Numbered from the stretch's first letter, positions 1-11,756 are shown. The stretch: DNA of 64,000 nucleotides from Podocnemis expansa (GCA_007922195.1 ML681996.1:20004804-20068803), one strand, 5' to 3'. The notes: a model not told the origin generated them from the sequence alone. Translations and numbers: made by a program.

Positions 1-398
1 GCTGCACCATGCTCTCCTGCCTGATCTTCCCAATGCCCAGGTTCCCCCTCCCCCCCAACCCACTCTTGTTCTCCCTTCCTCTCTTTCCTCTTGCCAGCCT
101 TGTGCTGTTCCCCACATGGCTGCCCTTGTCCTCTTTTGCCACCCGTGCCCTGCTCTGCTCTGCAAACTCACTCCTGCTACTGCACACAACTCCTGACCTC
201 CCCTGTTTTGCCACCCCCTGCTCTACTACCCCTACAACCCCACATAGCAGCATTTCCGAAACACTGTGCCATGGTTCATGAATATTCAGATTAATTTTAA
301 AACTGCATGAATATTCATATATAATTTAATGGGGGTGTGCCTTGAAAATTTGACGGTCTCAAGGTGTGCCGTGGCAGAGAAAAGGTTGGGAACCACTG
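1..398 (+). mobile_element. hAT-like DNA transposon, family A, right part (cut by window start)
   Basis: This is the right-hand part of the same non-autonomous hAT family as 4016-5023 and 57149-58302. It shares the C-rich block, the AT-rich stretch around 280-330 and the terminal block ending in ttgggaaccactg. The next eight bases (399-406, gcctagag) have TA at the centre, as in the target sites of the other copies. The left end lies outside the window, so the duplication cannot be checked. Reading frames at 9-294 fall inside this C-rich block and show no protein homology. Confidence 0.8.
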
Positions 399-406
399 GC
401 CTAGAG

Positions 407-947
407 GTCTGTACACTGGCAGTATACTCTCTTTAATTGGAGGTTTATTATTGCTTAAAAGATCCTTTTTAACTTCCTATTGTAGTGGATTAATTATTGT
501 GACTTCTTCTTAGTGAAGTATTAATGATTTCTCAAAAGATTACATCCCTCACTAAGTAAAAGTGTCACATACCCTGAAAGCTCAGTCTTTAGTATTACAT
601 GAAACAGGCATCCCAAAAGCATTTGTGATCTATTGACTCCTGTAGGTCAGGGCTTGCCATTGGCTTGACTAGAGCCATTTATTAAGTGTGACTGATGATG
701 CATTGTTTTTTCAAGCCCTAATTTTACAGCCACCACATTTTTGGAAAGAAGTTTAGTTTCCCCATCAAGTAGCACCTTGTCACATCAGCTTGAGTCACTG
801 ATATATGCTACACTGTGTAACCTTATGTACATAACTGACACTGAGCAGATGGCTGAAATCATGAGGTATCTGCCCAAAATAATAATAATTATTTATTAAT
901 ACAAGTGTTGTCAGTAATCAGCTCTGTAGAAGGCGCATATTATAGTA
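407..947. other. AT-rich stretch without recognised feature
   Basis: No reading frame with homology, no clear repeat boundary and no structured RNA was seen. It lies between two hAT insertions. Confidence 0.5.
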
Positions 948-955
948 CGCAAGAG

Positions 956-1285
956 CAGTAGTTCTCAGCTAGGGATATGTGTTCCCCTGGGGGTGTACAG
1001 AGGTCTTCCAGGGGGTACATCAAGTCGTCTAGACATTTGCCTATTTTTACAAATAAAAAGCACTAGAAAAGTCATTACAAGCTAAAAATTTCACACTGAC
1101 AAAATGAGAAAGTAAGCAACTTTTCAGTAATAGTGACCTGACTTTTCTTTTTCTTTCTTTCTTTCTTTTCTTTCTGTGACTGATTCTGTAAGCAAGTAGT
1201 TTTTAAGTGACGTGAAACTGGGGATATGTAAGAAAAATCACACTCTTGAAAGGGGTCCAGTATTCTGAAAGGTTAAGAACCACTG
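956..1285. mobile_element. Short non-autonomous hAT element (330 bp)
   Basis: The left end cagtagttctcagctaggg matches the complement of the right end (cagtggttcttaacctttc) in most of the first 15 bases. The element is flanked by an 8-bp target duplication with one mismatch: cgcaagag at 948-955 and ctcaagag at 1286-1293. It has no coding capacity. CAG...CTG ends and 8-bp duplications are typical of the hAT superfamily. A (TTTC)n tract lies inside it. Confidence 0.85.
1143..1175. repeat. (TTTC)n microsatellite
   Basis: An imperfect run of TTTC units inside the small hAT element. Confidence 0.85.
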
Positions 1286-1293
1286 CTCAAGAG

Positions 1294-2083
1294 GAGTCAG
1301 TTCACTTTATAGCATATGCAATATGTGGTCATTACTTTTAGCTTACCTAGGGGATATGAAAACCAGAGAGCGATCTGGCCAGTTTCTTCTCTTTTTCTCT
1401 TTCCCTTTACTCAAATCCCTCAAACTAAATGGCATGCATAGTCATATTTAAAGTTGATTGTTCATGTTTTCATTTGCCTATAATTTTAACCATTCCAGCT
1501 GAAATTGTCCATGCTTGCTCTGTGTCTCAGTTAAACCATTTAGGGAAATATTATGGGAAAATAAGTAGTTTTGCAGTACTCATGTTTCTGAATAGCTGTA
1601 GAGCTTCATGGATTTGTGTAAGATGTTGAAGTTGGTCAAGAGTTAATCCTGTGGTCATACAGATGAATTTTGCTCTTCTCAGGAAAATATGTTGAGATTT
1701 GGTAAAGTTATAGATAACGGAAAAGAGGCACATTTACATGCCAGGAGAACTTTCCATACCCTTATTAATTTTTTCATCATTCTAATTGCAGTGGGAATGT
1801 TTCCAAGCCACAATGAACTGTGTGCACCAGCCAGTGTATTTGTCTTCATCCATCAAAATACAGTTTAGCTTAGAGGACAGTATACTGCACTGGAGTCCAG
1901 GCAACAGCTCTTGCACTGACTGGTGTCCACATTTTTGCACTCTCCACAGCTCTTATTATTGAACAAGGCTTCAGACATTACACTCCTAAGACTTAGGCAA
2001 ATATGTATCCCTCCTTCCCCATTTTTTTGATGAGGTAACAGAGAAGTTGCTCCGAGACTAACTGGTAGATCTGAATACAGTAG
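1294..2083. other. Unique AT-rich DNA with a possible MIR relic near its end
   Basis: No coding homology. At about 2010-2075 the order 'cccattt, tgatgaggtaacagagaag' resembles the distal part of a MIR-type SINE, but it is too short and diverged to be sure. Confidence 0.35.
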
Positions 2084-3212
2084 TTAAGGTATAATTTGAT
2101 GGGTCCTGGAAATCCTCCTAATTTCTGGGCCCCCTTCCCGCATTGTCCAGGTCCCCTTCATTCATGTGTGGGCCCCAGCCCAGGTAGGCATTTTTGAGCC
2201 CCACCAGCTCTTTCTCACAAATGAAGTACAGCCTCAAATCCACAACATCACCCCAACCCTGTCCATAGTGCCCACATCAGACCCCTCTTTCCCCATGTCC
2301 TCCTCAGTCCCCATTCCCATTCCATAAGCTCCCTGCTCCCAAGTACCCACTCCAGCTTCCTAACACCCATCGTCACTCCACCCCCTCTACACCTCCCCAA
2401 CCTGCTCCATCCGTCCCCAGCCCCCCACCCAGTCCCCACTCCAGCCTTTCATAGTCCCCTCCTCCACTACCCAGCCCCCACAAGCCCCTACCCTGTCTTC
2501 TTGTCCCCAGCGCCTCCAAGTCCTGACTCTTCCCCAAGCTGCCCGTCCAGCTACCAGCTTCTCTGGTCTCCTGGACCCAACACCACCCTTTCCCTAGCCA
2601 GGCCGCTGGCTTCCGCAGTCTCCCAGCCCCAATCAGACCTCTTCCCTAGCCCACCTCCTGGCTCCCAGACACCTCTGGCCTTCCCTGCTTATCCCCATGC
2701 CCTTTCTCTGCAAGCTGCTTGTCCCCAAGCCCCCCACCCCCTGGACACCTGGCTGCTGCAGCTGCTGCTACCTGACTGGCCACAGGCTGCTACCCCCCCC
2801 CCCGAGAGATTTAAAAATTCCCAGCCTGGCTCAGTTGAGTCATCCGGGTAGAGGCCGTGGGCAGCACTGACCATGGGGGTGGTACCTGCTGTCACAGCAG
2901 GAGCCGGGCAGGGTCCAGTTGCTGTCTGTGTCCATCAGGGGAAGGATGATGAGCCCCCAGGGTAGCAGCAGCAAGAAGCTACTGAGGAGCAGAGAGATCC
3001 TGGTGCCCCTGCCAGAGCACAGCTCTCAGTGCCAGCACCAAGTGCTCAGGCTACTCTCCCTTCCCCAGGCTCCAGTCCCCAGGGCAGGAAGGGACTGCCG
3101 CCTAAGGCACCAGAACACTTTGGCTTGCTCGCTCGCTCCTGGATGGCTATGGTGTCTTTGGAGGGGAGGTGGCCTCATATTCACCTGTTTAAAACTCCAG
3201 AGAGCTACCAAG
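2084..3212. other. GC- and C-rich block opening with a TTAA-element end
   Basis: The first 50 or so bases (from TTAA at 2084-2087) match, in opposite orientation, the end of the TTAA-flanked element at 30605-30781: both read from ttaa through a 'gtataatttga' block to 'tctgggcccccttc'. The rest is C-rich low-complexity sequence (2200-2800), including a poly-C run near 2797, followed by a mixed GC-rich stretch. Long frames exist on both strands (for example 2501-2851), but their composition is just biased Pro/Ser and they resemble no protein. It is probably the body of a larger non-autonomous DNA element. Confidence 0.4.
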
Positions 3213-3220
3213 GGTTAAAG

Positions 3221-3685
3221 CAGGGCCGTTCTTGGGGGGGATGTAGGGGGGAAAGAGGGATGATTGCACTGGGCTCCAAGTTTCCTGGGCCTGTGATGTC
3301 CTGCCATAAGCAGGGCAGTGTGAGGCCCGCACCGCTGCCCCCTCCCACGACCATGCTGTCCCCTGCCCCTTCCCCACTGCTTTTGGTGCAGACCCAAAGT
3401 TCGGGGGAGGAGAGAGCAGGGCGGGAGTGTGCAGAGCCAGCCTCTGCTCTGGGCCGGTTTTCCCTACCTCCACGATGAGGAACAGCCAGCCCAGAGGCTG
3501 GGCTTCCCTCTCTCGCCCTCCCCTGAGCCAGCTGCTCTGCCCTGGAGGCAAGGCAGGCTGGCCTAGAGGCAGGGCGGAAGAGCGGAGCCAAGCCCCCGGA
3601 CCAGCCTGCCCATGCAGGGATGGGGTGTGGGGGCCCCGCCACAGGCTGGTTGCCCAAGGTTTTATACCCCTTTGGGACAGCTCTG
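3221..3685. mobile_element. hAT-like element with perfect 8-bp TSD (465 bp)
   Basis: The element starts cagggccgttcttgg and ends tttgggacagctctg, which gives an imperfect terminal inverted repeat. It is flanked by a perfect 8-bp duplication, ggttaaag, at 3213-3220 and 3686-3693. The target was the left edge of the adjacent TTAA-flanked element. Reading frames on both strands (about 3189-3872) are GC-driven and have no recognised domain. Confidence 0.8.
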
Positions 3686-3687
3686 GG

Positions 3688-3817
3688 TTAAAGTAAAGGG
3701 GAACACCCTGGAAAGCTGCATTCCACCCCATTATTTTATTTTTAGTGGCTCCAGAATGCTGGCCCCTAAAATTGGGGGCCCTGGCACCATGTTCTGGTGC
3801 AATCCTCCTTACTTTAA
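3688..3817. mobile_element. Small TTAA-flanked MITE (piggyBac- or Kolobok-like)
   Basis: TTAA at 3688-3691 and 3814-3817 flank a 122-bp core whose ends are complementary (ttaaagtaa at the left, ttactttaa at the right). TTAA target duplications are known for piggyBac and Kolobok transposons. There is no coding capacity. The left end was the target of the hAT at 3221-3685. Confidence 0.55.
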
Positions 3818-4015
3818 CACCTGTCTGAATGGAACCCAAGTCCCCAGTATGGTAGATGCAGGTCTCATTCACTAGCTATATTGCCTTGTGGAACTGATAT
3901 CCCAAACCTATAAAATTTGGTTATATTCTCTGTATCTGCTGATGGAAACACCAGACCATACAGTCCTTCCAGAATCAAGAATCCTGATTCTCAACATACT
4001 AGTGTTTCTCTAGCA

Positions 4016-5023
4016 CAGTGGTTCCCAACCAGTGCACTGGGGCACACTGGTGTGCCACAGCAACACCCAAAGTGTGCCACAAGCATCCCTGAGAGCTGGA
4101 GTTAAAGTTCCCTTCCTGCTCAGCCCAGACAGGTGGGCTGTGCAGGGCTGAGAAAAGGCAGGGGTTAAAGTAACAGGGAAGGCACTGGAACACAGTTCCG
4201 GTCCCCCTATTTGTAGGCAGGCAGCATTCCAGCCCCCCTAAAAATAGAGGAAGGCACAGGAACATGGAGTTCCAGGAGTCCCCCTTAAAATTGCAGGAGT
4301 AGCCCGAATGCAGCATTCTGGTGGCTCCACCTTATCCAGCCAGCAGAGAGCTGCAGGAGGCTGGGAGTGTGTGAATCTCCCCCTGCAGGGTGGAGCAGCT
4401 TGTGTCAGCAGCTTGCAAACAGATCAGGTAAGGGCTTTGGGGGGAGGGCTGCTGGGGGGTGTGTGGGGAGGGGGGGCAGTGGTGGATGGGAGTGGATGTG
4501 TAGCAGAAGGTGTTTAGCTGGGGTTGGGGGGCTGTGTAGCTGGGGGGTGGGGTGGACAGGACTCACAGAGGTGGAAGGGAGCAGCAGTGGGGTGAGGATT
4601 TGCCCTGGGTGGCACGGAGCCACTGTGGAGAAGGGGGAAGTCGGTGCTGCGCCGTGCTCCCCTGTCCTACCTTCCCGCTGCCCAGGTTCCCCCTGCCCCT
4701 CACAAAGCCACTCTTGTTCTCCCTTCCTCTCTTGCCACCCTTGTGCTGTTCCCCACATGGCTGTCCTTGTCCTCTTTTGCCACCCCTGCCCTGCTCTGCT
4801 CCCCACACTCACTCCTGCCACTGCACACAACTCCTGAGCTCCTGGTTTGCTACCCCTGCTGTCCCACATAGCAGCATTTCCGAAACACTGTGCCATGGTT
4901 CATGAATATTCATAAGTAAATTAAGTTAATTTGAATATTCATATTTTTTTTAATGGTGGTGTGCCTCAAAAAATTTGAAGGTATCAAGGTGTGCCATGGC
5001 AGAGAAAAGGTTGGGAACCACTG
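4016..5023 (+). mobile_element. hAT-like DNA transposon, family A (1008 bp, complete)
   Basis: Terminal inverted repeats are cagtggttcccaaccagtg at the left and the complement of ttgggaaccactg at the right. The 8-bp target duplication is ctctagca at 4008-4015 and ctctacca at 5024-5031, with one mismatch. The left copy has TA at the centre, the target preference described for the Buster subfamily of hAT. The interior is G-rich then C-rich, ending in an AT-rich patch, with no transposase. A stretch at 4160-4300 (ttaaagtaacagggaaggc and onward) resembles the start of the TTAA MITE 350 bp upstream, so the element may be a composite. Confidence 0.9.
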
Positions 5024-5095
5024 CTCTACCAAACAGTTGTATAACCCATTTGTAACGTGTTTCGTCTCCCTGTAGTGATCAGTCTGAATAGAGCA

Positions 5096-5200
5096 GTGAT
5101 CCCCAATCTTTTTGACTCAAGGGTCACAAATATAATTTTTACAACTCTGAAGGGCCACCAGTCTATCAACTTATAACAAATGTATCAATGTATTTGTATA
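5096..5200. mobile_element. Left-end fragment of another hAT element
   Basis: Begins cagtgatccccaatcttttt, a typical hAT terminus, and continues 'gactcaagggtcac'. No matching right end was found before the adjacent CR1 sequence, so this is a truncated relic. The right boundary is approximate. Confidence 0.45.
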
Positions 5201-5571
5201 GATTTTATCACTTCCCTGTGTAACTAATTCCAGTGCCTTATCAATCTCCTAGAGGATGACCTTTCCTCATATACAACTTAGGACTCCCCCACTACAACCT
5301 GAGACCATTGATTCTTGTTCTCTTTTCCCACCATAGAGAACAGTCCAGTTCCACCCCCTTTGCAACCTCCTTCAGGCAGTTAAAAGCTGCTGTCAAATCA
5401 TCCCCCACTCTTCTCTTCTGCAACTAAATAAACCCAGTTCCCTCAGCCTCTCCTCATAAGTCATGTATCACACCTCCCCAATAATTTTGGCTGCCCTTTG
5501 CTGGACTCTTTTCCATTTATACACATCATTCCTGTAGTGGGTTGCCCAAAACTGGACACACTACTCCAAAT

Positions 5572-5928
5572 GGCTGTGCCTACACTGGAGGGGTCACTAA
5601 AGTTGACTTAAGAAGGTTGACTTAAAGTCAACTTTATTAAGTCGACCTAAGTCAGGGGACCCAATTAAAGTCAACTTAATAAAGCTGACTTTAAGTGGGT
5701 CCCATGGCTTCAGTCGAATTTATTAAGTCGACTTAATAAAGTTGACTTAAGTGGGCACATTGCATTAAATCAACTTAATGTCTAAAGTTGACTTTAAGAG
5801 CAGGCGTTATTAAGTTGACTTAAGCAAGCGCTTAAGTTGACATAATAAACTCCAAATGTGGCCACGGAGTTGTTTAAGTCAACTTAACCCTGTCTAAGTC
5901 AACTTAAGCCTCCAGTGTAGACATAGCC
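5572..5928. mobile_element. Harbinger-like MITE with internal 'gtcaacttaa' palindromes
   Basis: Terminal inverted repeats of about 20 bp: ggctgtgcctacactggagg at the left, and the complement of the right end reads ggctatgtctacactggagg. It is flanked by AAT at 5569-5571 and 5929-5931, a 3-bp duplication as in PIF/Harbinger elements, although the sequence is not the usual TWA. The interior is built from many alternating copies of gttgacttaa and its complement ttaagtcaac. It has no coding capacity and sits inside the decayed CR1. Confidence 0.8.
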
Positions 5929-5993
5929 AATGAGACCGTACCAGTGCCAAATACAGTGATAATCACTTCCCTCACTTTGCAGGCAGTCTTCCC

Positions 5994-6299
5994 TATGGGC
6001 AGTACTGGAGTGGGGTTCGGACCTGCCCCCCCCCCCATGGCCTTGATCCTGTTCTGGGGCCCAATTTCGTCATTGCCGCTTATTGTCAGCAGCAAGGGCC
6101 CAGTCCAGCTTCGAGTCTCCTGCAAGAGGCTCGGAGCCAGAGACAGTCAATGCCACTTTTTACAAGTGTCGGGAGCTGTCTCTGAAAGGCAGCCACTTGC
6201 TGGAAGGGGCCTGGAGTTGGATCGGGTCCCTTCTGGCTGTGCTGCTAGCCAGAGATCCAGGACCCATGCCCTGCTGGCCCTAGCACAGTGACACCCCTG
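5994..6299. mobile_element. Probable hAT-like insertion in the CR1 (306 bp)
   Basis: CR1 sequence reads up to 5993 and resumes at 6300 with no gap in the family alignment as far as I can judge. An 8-bp duplication with one mismatch flanks the insert: gtcttccc at 5986-5993 and atcttccc at 6300-6307. The right end (gtgacacccctg) is a good hAT terminus; the left end (tatgggcagtactgg) is mutated. A poly-C tract lies near 6030. No coding capacity. Confidence 0.6.
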
Positions 6300-7892
6300 A
6301 TCTTCCCACTAATGTAATTCAGTATGCCATTTGCCATCATATGCAGCTTCTTGTCCACTGTAATACTCATGTTCTTTTCTGAAGAACTACTGCCTAGCCA
6401 GTCTGTAGCTGTGCATGGGATTCTTCCATTCCAAGTGCAGTACTCTGCTCGTCTTTGTTGAATTGCATCTGGTTTTTTTTTTGGGGGGGGGGGTGGAGGG
6501 ACCTAGTTTTAAAGTTAAGTTCTTAAATGTAATGGCCAATGGCTCTACAATCACATCAGATGATTTCCTCAGTCCCCAGGGATGCATTGCATCTGGTCCC
6601 ATGAATTTGTGCATATCCAACTTTTCTAAATAGCCTGGACCTGATCTTTCACCATGAGGAATGCTCATCTGCACATACTGTGCTGCCTAAAGCAGTAGTC
6701 TGGGAGCTGACCTTGCATGAGAAGACAAAGGCAAAAGAAGTATTAAATCAGCTTTTTCTACATCATCTGTCTTCAGGTTGCTTCCCCCATTCAGTAAGGG
6801 TCTCACACTTTCCCTGGCCACCTTCTTGTTTCAGTGTTAAGTCACTGAATATTTCTCCATTAAGCTAAGCCATACATGTTGTTCTCTGCATATCAGGGTG
6901 ATTTGTTCCGGTTTCATCAGTAAGGTTTCCTTAAATACAATCAGAACACCTGGATTACTTTTCCCATCATATTAGCCTCCCAGAGATTTTGCTCACAAGC
7001 TCCCTAAGGAACTCAAACTCAGCTTTCCTGAAGTCCAGGATCTATCTTCTGTTGCCCTCCTTTCTTCCCTGTGTCAGGATCCTGAACTCCATCATTTCAT
7101 GGTCATTGCTGCCCTGGTTGCCATCCACTTCTACCTCCCTTACCAATTCTTCTCTGTTTTTGAGCAGAAGTTGAAGAGAAGTATGGCCCCTAGTTGCTTC
7201 CTCCATTCTTGCACTAGAAAGTTGTCCACAACGCACTCTAAAAACTTCCTGATTTGTCTGTGCACTGCTGTATTGCTCTCCCAGCAGACTTCATGAGTCT
7301 GCTATTAGAATAAGGGCCTGCGATTTGGAACTTTTGTTTATTGTCTGAAGAAAGACTCATGTACCCCATCCTCCTGGTGTACTGGTCTATAGCAGATGCC
7401 CACCACCATGATATCACACTGCTTGCTCTCGCCTCTAAACTTAACCCAGATACTTTCAACAGGCTTTCCTCCAGTTTCGTACTGGAGCTCCATGCAGTCA
7501 TACTACCCCCTTGCATATGGTGCAACTGCTCCACTTTTCCTCCCATGCCTGTACTTCCTGAACAGTTTATATCCATTCTTGACAGTTCTGTAGCCACACA
7601 TATTATCCCACCAAATCGCTGGTAATCCAGTCACATCATAGATCCTTGACTGTGCAATTCTTCTTGCTTGTTTTCCAGGCTTCAGCATATACGTTAAGGC
7701 ACCTAAGATAACTAGCTGATTGTCCTACTTTCTCAGTATGAATCAGGAGGCCTCCCTTGTTGTACCCTCCTCTTGTTTTCCTTTCCACTTCACCACTTAC
7801 CTCCAAGGAAGGAATTGTCAGATGGGGATCATTTCTCTTTTATGTCTCAGACTTCCTCATGCAAACGCTTCTTCTTTCTTGGCCTTCGTACT

Positions 7893-7985
7893 TCATCAGT
7901 AAAATGGGGATGATAATTCACCACCACCACGATGGGGGTGTCATGAGGATTAATATGTCAGACTGTGATGTGTTCAGATACACAA
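7893..7985 (+). repeat. MIR/CORE-type SINE fragment
   Basis: The order 'cagtaaaatggggatgataa', 'gtcatgaggattaatatg' and 'gtgttcagatacac' matches the distal half of MIR-type SINEs (taaaatggggataat...ttgtgaggattaa...gagata). It is an old, 5'-truncated copy. Confidence 0.6.
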
Positions 7986-8163
7986 TGGTGTGGCTAGCTA
8001 TATAAGTATCTAAATGGGTAGATTTGTAAATTACACCCAGTGTTGTTGGGGTGTTTTGACTTTATTCATTTTTAATTGAAGGTGGAGGTGGGGAATAAGA
8101 AAAGAAAAGAAGTTTTTAGTTTGATATCCTACTACAGACAAAATTCTAGCTGCATGAATGGTA

Positions 8164-8285
8164 AGCTCCAGAGAAGTAGCTGTGTTAGCCTGTATATAGC
8201 AAAAACGTTTTGAAGCATCTGACAAAGTTGGTTGTAGCCCACAAAAGTTTATGCCTGAAGTAATGTTAGTCTTTAAAGTTCAAAA
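8164..8285 (+). repeat. Penelope-like element tail, short copy
   Basis: Contains 'agtagctgtgttagcctgta', then 'catctgacaaagttggttgt', 'agcccacaaaagtttatgcc' and 'gttagtctttaaag'. The same order follows the GIY-YIG reading frame at 61712-61985, so this is taken as a Penelope-like 3' tail. It has a short leader that is the complement of the terminal block seen in the palindromic copies elsewhere in the window. Confidence 0.65.
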
Positions 8286-11200
8286 GGACTTCCATTGTTT
8301 TTGCTTTATGAATGTAAGTAACAGTGGCAGGGAGAACCCAGCAATTAGAGTCAATCCAAGCTACCTCCGGGGCCCAAGATGCAGATTGAAGTTGGAAAAA
8401 AAACTCTTTCCTGCCATTGAAAAAGACAATAAATACGTATATAATCAATATACAAGCTGATAATAGAGGAGTCAGGGACTTGACCATTCCTCAAGCATGG
8501 TGAAGAAAACCATTTGAGGCTAAGCTCATTAACTGGACCCTATGTTACAGTATTGAAAGTGGCATAATGTTCCCTATGTTGTTTTTTGCCTCTGAAGTTG
8601 AAAACAGGGGACTCACTGTGCCCTCCCAAAGCATCCATAGCAGATATGCTAACATTTTGCACTTTATGAGCAGATGGCAAGCAGTTAAAATACCTCCATT
8701 ACACCCACTGTATTGGTTAACAAAAGCAGACAGCATTTTACTTGAAACCATGGAAATCTACCCTAGGGCTGTTTCCCACCTTGACCTTTAAAATCATGTA
8801 TGCCTGGCTTCTATTAGTTAGTTAGCACGCTTTTTATATATTCTGGGAGACACCAGTAATTTTTGGAATAGCACCAAGTCACTTTCTTATAGGTAATTTG
8901 TGTTCTTTTTTTGTGCTTTTCCTTCCCATTTCTTATACTAATGATGACAATTTCCTTTATTTTTAATTCCCTTTCAAAATGTATAACATGAATGGATTAG
9001 ATTGATTTCTATCCACATTAAGCCTAATACCGTGCAAGTATCTGTTTATAGAGTCAGTTGCTTTAAAAATAGAAGAAGGGGAGGAAGAGCGAAAGACCAA
9101 TTGTATTATCTGCATCACTAATGGCTAAATTTGTTGGCACAGAAGGCAGGATGTTGCTGACAACAACTTTGGTGAAGCAAGATCCATTTAGTCTAGTGCT
9201 TAAAGAGTTGGGTATATATATGACAGGCAATGAGAAGATGCTATTTGATTTGCAGCTATTGCTTGACTTAAAAAACAATCAGTAGGCACATAAATAAAGA
9301 CAAAGTATTATTGCAAAATAGCAACTGGACAGAATTGAGAAGGCACAAGAAAAGAATTAAATGCTCTCAAGGATTAAGGCATATGTTCCAAATGTTTTAA
9401 TAAATTCTTTTTACAGTTGGACTTTCCTTTTCCCAAACATAATTGCTTTAAATTGGTTCTAGGGGCCACTTTCCTTAGCAATATTGGAACTAAGCACTAG
9501 TTTTTATGTTGCTCTCCCTCTCATTTTTCATGATACAGTCAGGCCAAATAAATGTCTGCTTCCTCAAGCGAAAAACAGGGAATAGAATTACAGAATTTAC
9601 TCCTCTTTCTAGATTAATCATTGGTACAAGCTGTGACACCACATCTTGAAACACATGCTGTTGGAGAATGCCTGTATAATATTTCCAAGGGGATAAAGAA
9701 TGCTACTGTTTAAAAATGCCTCCCTCTCCCCCCGCCCATATCCTAAAGGTACCAGCTACTAAAACAAACAGACTCCTTGAGCCCCAAGCCAGAGATTAAC
9801 TCAAAATCTGATGATTCATCTAAAAATGTAACTCAACAACAATTGCATCACTGGCTTTCTTCCAACAACTCAATATCTTAAATAACATCTATTCCCTCCC
9901 TCTAGGGATATTTTATATATTACAGGCTTCCTCTGAGAATTCAGTGAGTAGTTTTGCTCAGTCTACTTGAAAGAATGAAACTACATCTTTGGGAGCATGC
10001 ACAAATGTACTCTGTCACTCTTGGTAAATGTACATTTGGCAAAATAAATAAATATAAAGTATGTGATTGTGAACTCAGCTATTTATCATTTCATCAGGGT
10101 TTGAGGAAATGATGTCAGTAGAACTAGACGACCCAGGTTTCGCAACAGCTCTCACTGACTTCATTGGGAAGGGACTAGTAGAACTAAGAACAGAATTACC
10201 TGATCAATAAGTGGGGATAGGTAAAAGAAACTACATGTGGTTTCAAGATTTGTGACAGCCATAATCTTCATTATTCAGGAGCGTGCCTACCTAGTCTTTT
10301 ATGAGCTAGAAAGAAAATACCAGAACAGGAATTCTTCTGGTAAGAAGATTGAGGCTGTTTTCTACACTGCTGCTACTTGAGAAGCATGCCTTTGTTTTCC
10401 TAGCTTCATGAATGTACATTAAAATAAATCAAATATGAATACAGGAAGTGATAATATCATTATACCTCATTACATTTACAACAGGGTTAATCAGCTCAGC
10501 ATTCTGGTTGGAGAGTTTATGATTTTTAATTCCATCATTCTTCCCATAGAGTTTTGATAAATTTTGTACATAATGCACAGCTAGGGGGATTTGTTTTCTC
10601 CTGTATGCCAATTGGGTTTTAAACAGAATACAAAGTAGATGAAGAAAAAATATGTTCTGTAAAGTTTCACCTGGTGTAGTTCAACAAATATTGTTGCAAG
10701 TGAAAACCAACATCCTCCAGTAAATTTAACATCAGCAGTTACTACCTAAGATCAAGATTCTCACCTCCTGTTCATGATGACTTGTACCATAGCCCATGAG
10801 TAAGCCCACTGACTTCATTGGAGCTGCTTGTGAAATCAGGATCCAGTCAATGTGAGTAAAGGAATCGGAATCATAATGAGAGGAACATGATGAGGGCTGA
10901 TCTATTGACTCCACTGCCAAACCTACCATGTGAGCATCTGAAGAAAAGAAATTAAAGGAAAATACCTTTTCCTTCCTACCCCCCCTTGCAAAAAAACAAA
11001 CAAAAAGCCCCACTTCCTTAAGTGAAAGTCCCTTCTTTGAAAACTTCAAAGTTTAAGAGCACATTTAAACTATAACACAAAGCTATTTTGCCTTATTGGG
11101 TAAGGAGATCTAAAGAGAAAGCTCTGAAGGGCTCTGCACATGTGTGTAAGGGAAATTTCTGGCTATTCAAACCTTAACTATTTGAAATTAGGATTATCCG

Positions 11201-11671
11201 AAATGAGAACGTCCACTGCCATCATCATTTTTTGGATATCATCTTGTCTTCCTGGAGCCATTCAGATAATTAGACTTAACCTTTTATAAACAAACTGAAA
11301 AATGGTGGTCTCAAGGTTATTACCATCTCATGCTATCAGCTTCCATTACCTGAAGTGTCTAAGTCCAGAATGGTTTCCTGCTGGGGGGGGGGTTCAACCA
11401 TAAGACTATGAGCTGGATGCAGAAACTCTTGGGTGAGGTTCTATGGTCTGTGTTGGACACAAGGTTTAACAGGAATCTCAGAATGGTTCCTTCTGGGGTT
11501 AAAATCTCTGAAATAGACTGCAATAAATGGAGTTTTCTAAATAAAATAAAATGGGGGGGGCCTCATGTGGACCTGAAAGATGTTCCAGGCAAAGTGGAGC
11601 ACTAAAAGAGTAATCACAGAGGAGTTTTTAAAGTCAGCTAGGTGTTGAGAGGTAGTTGAATGTCAGGAACT
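8286..11671. other. AT-rich intergenic or intronic DNA
   Basis: No exon-like frame and no clear element boundaries. Around 10800-10860 the phrase 'cactgacttcattggagctg' recalls a widespread amniote low-copy repeat, but I could not name it. Frames such as 10732-11049 (minus) have no recognisable domain. Confidence 0.5.
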
Positions 11672-11756
11672 ACAGGCATTGACTTAGGATTCAAGAGACC
11701 TGTAATCAGTTCCTGGTTCTGCCAGGCAATCTGTGTGATGGTAGGTAAATATCTTA
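11672..11756 (+). repeat. MIR/CORE-type SINE, split by a MITE
   Basis: The phrases 'ttcaagagacctgtaatcag', 'ttcctggttctgccaggcaa' and 'tgtgtgatggtaggtaaata' follow the MIR middle (caggagacctgggttc...tggctctgcca...tgtgtgaccttgggcaa). It ends at TTA, where the MITE at 11757 begins. Confidence 0.65.

Larger units (their letters stand above)
5215..7700 (-). pseudogene. Decayed CR1 LINE (endonuclease and RT remnants)
   Basis: Minus-strand CR1. From its 5' side, 7688-7503 keeps an APE-endonuclease stretch (WWD...GYKLFRK.R.GR), 7597-7238 more endonuclease, and 6674-6387 the start of the RT region (YLEKLDMHKFMGPD...PLAITF, the CR1 'KLDVHKSMGPD' block). 5215-5570 is the C-terminal and 3' part, read as its complement (cccaaaactggacacactac). 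The true 3' tail is missing. Stops and frameshifts are frequent. It carries a MITE (5572-5928) and a hAT-like insertion (5994-6299), so it is older than both. Ends are approximate. Confidence 0.8.

Noticed and set aside
3189..3872. 227-codon minus-strand frame at 3189-3872
   Set aside because: It spans the ends of two transposons and a target duplication, has GC-driven composition and no domain.
4367..4905. Overlapping 100-160 codon frames in both strands of the family A hAT
   Set aside because: Frames follow C-rich and G-rich strand asymmetry; equivalent frames in the copy at 57149-58302 are not conserved in reading phase.
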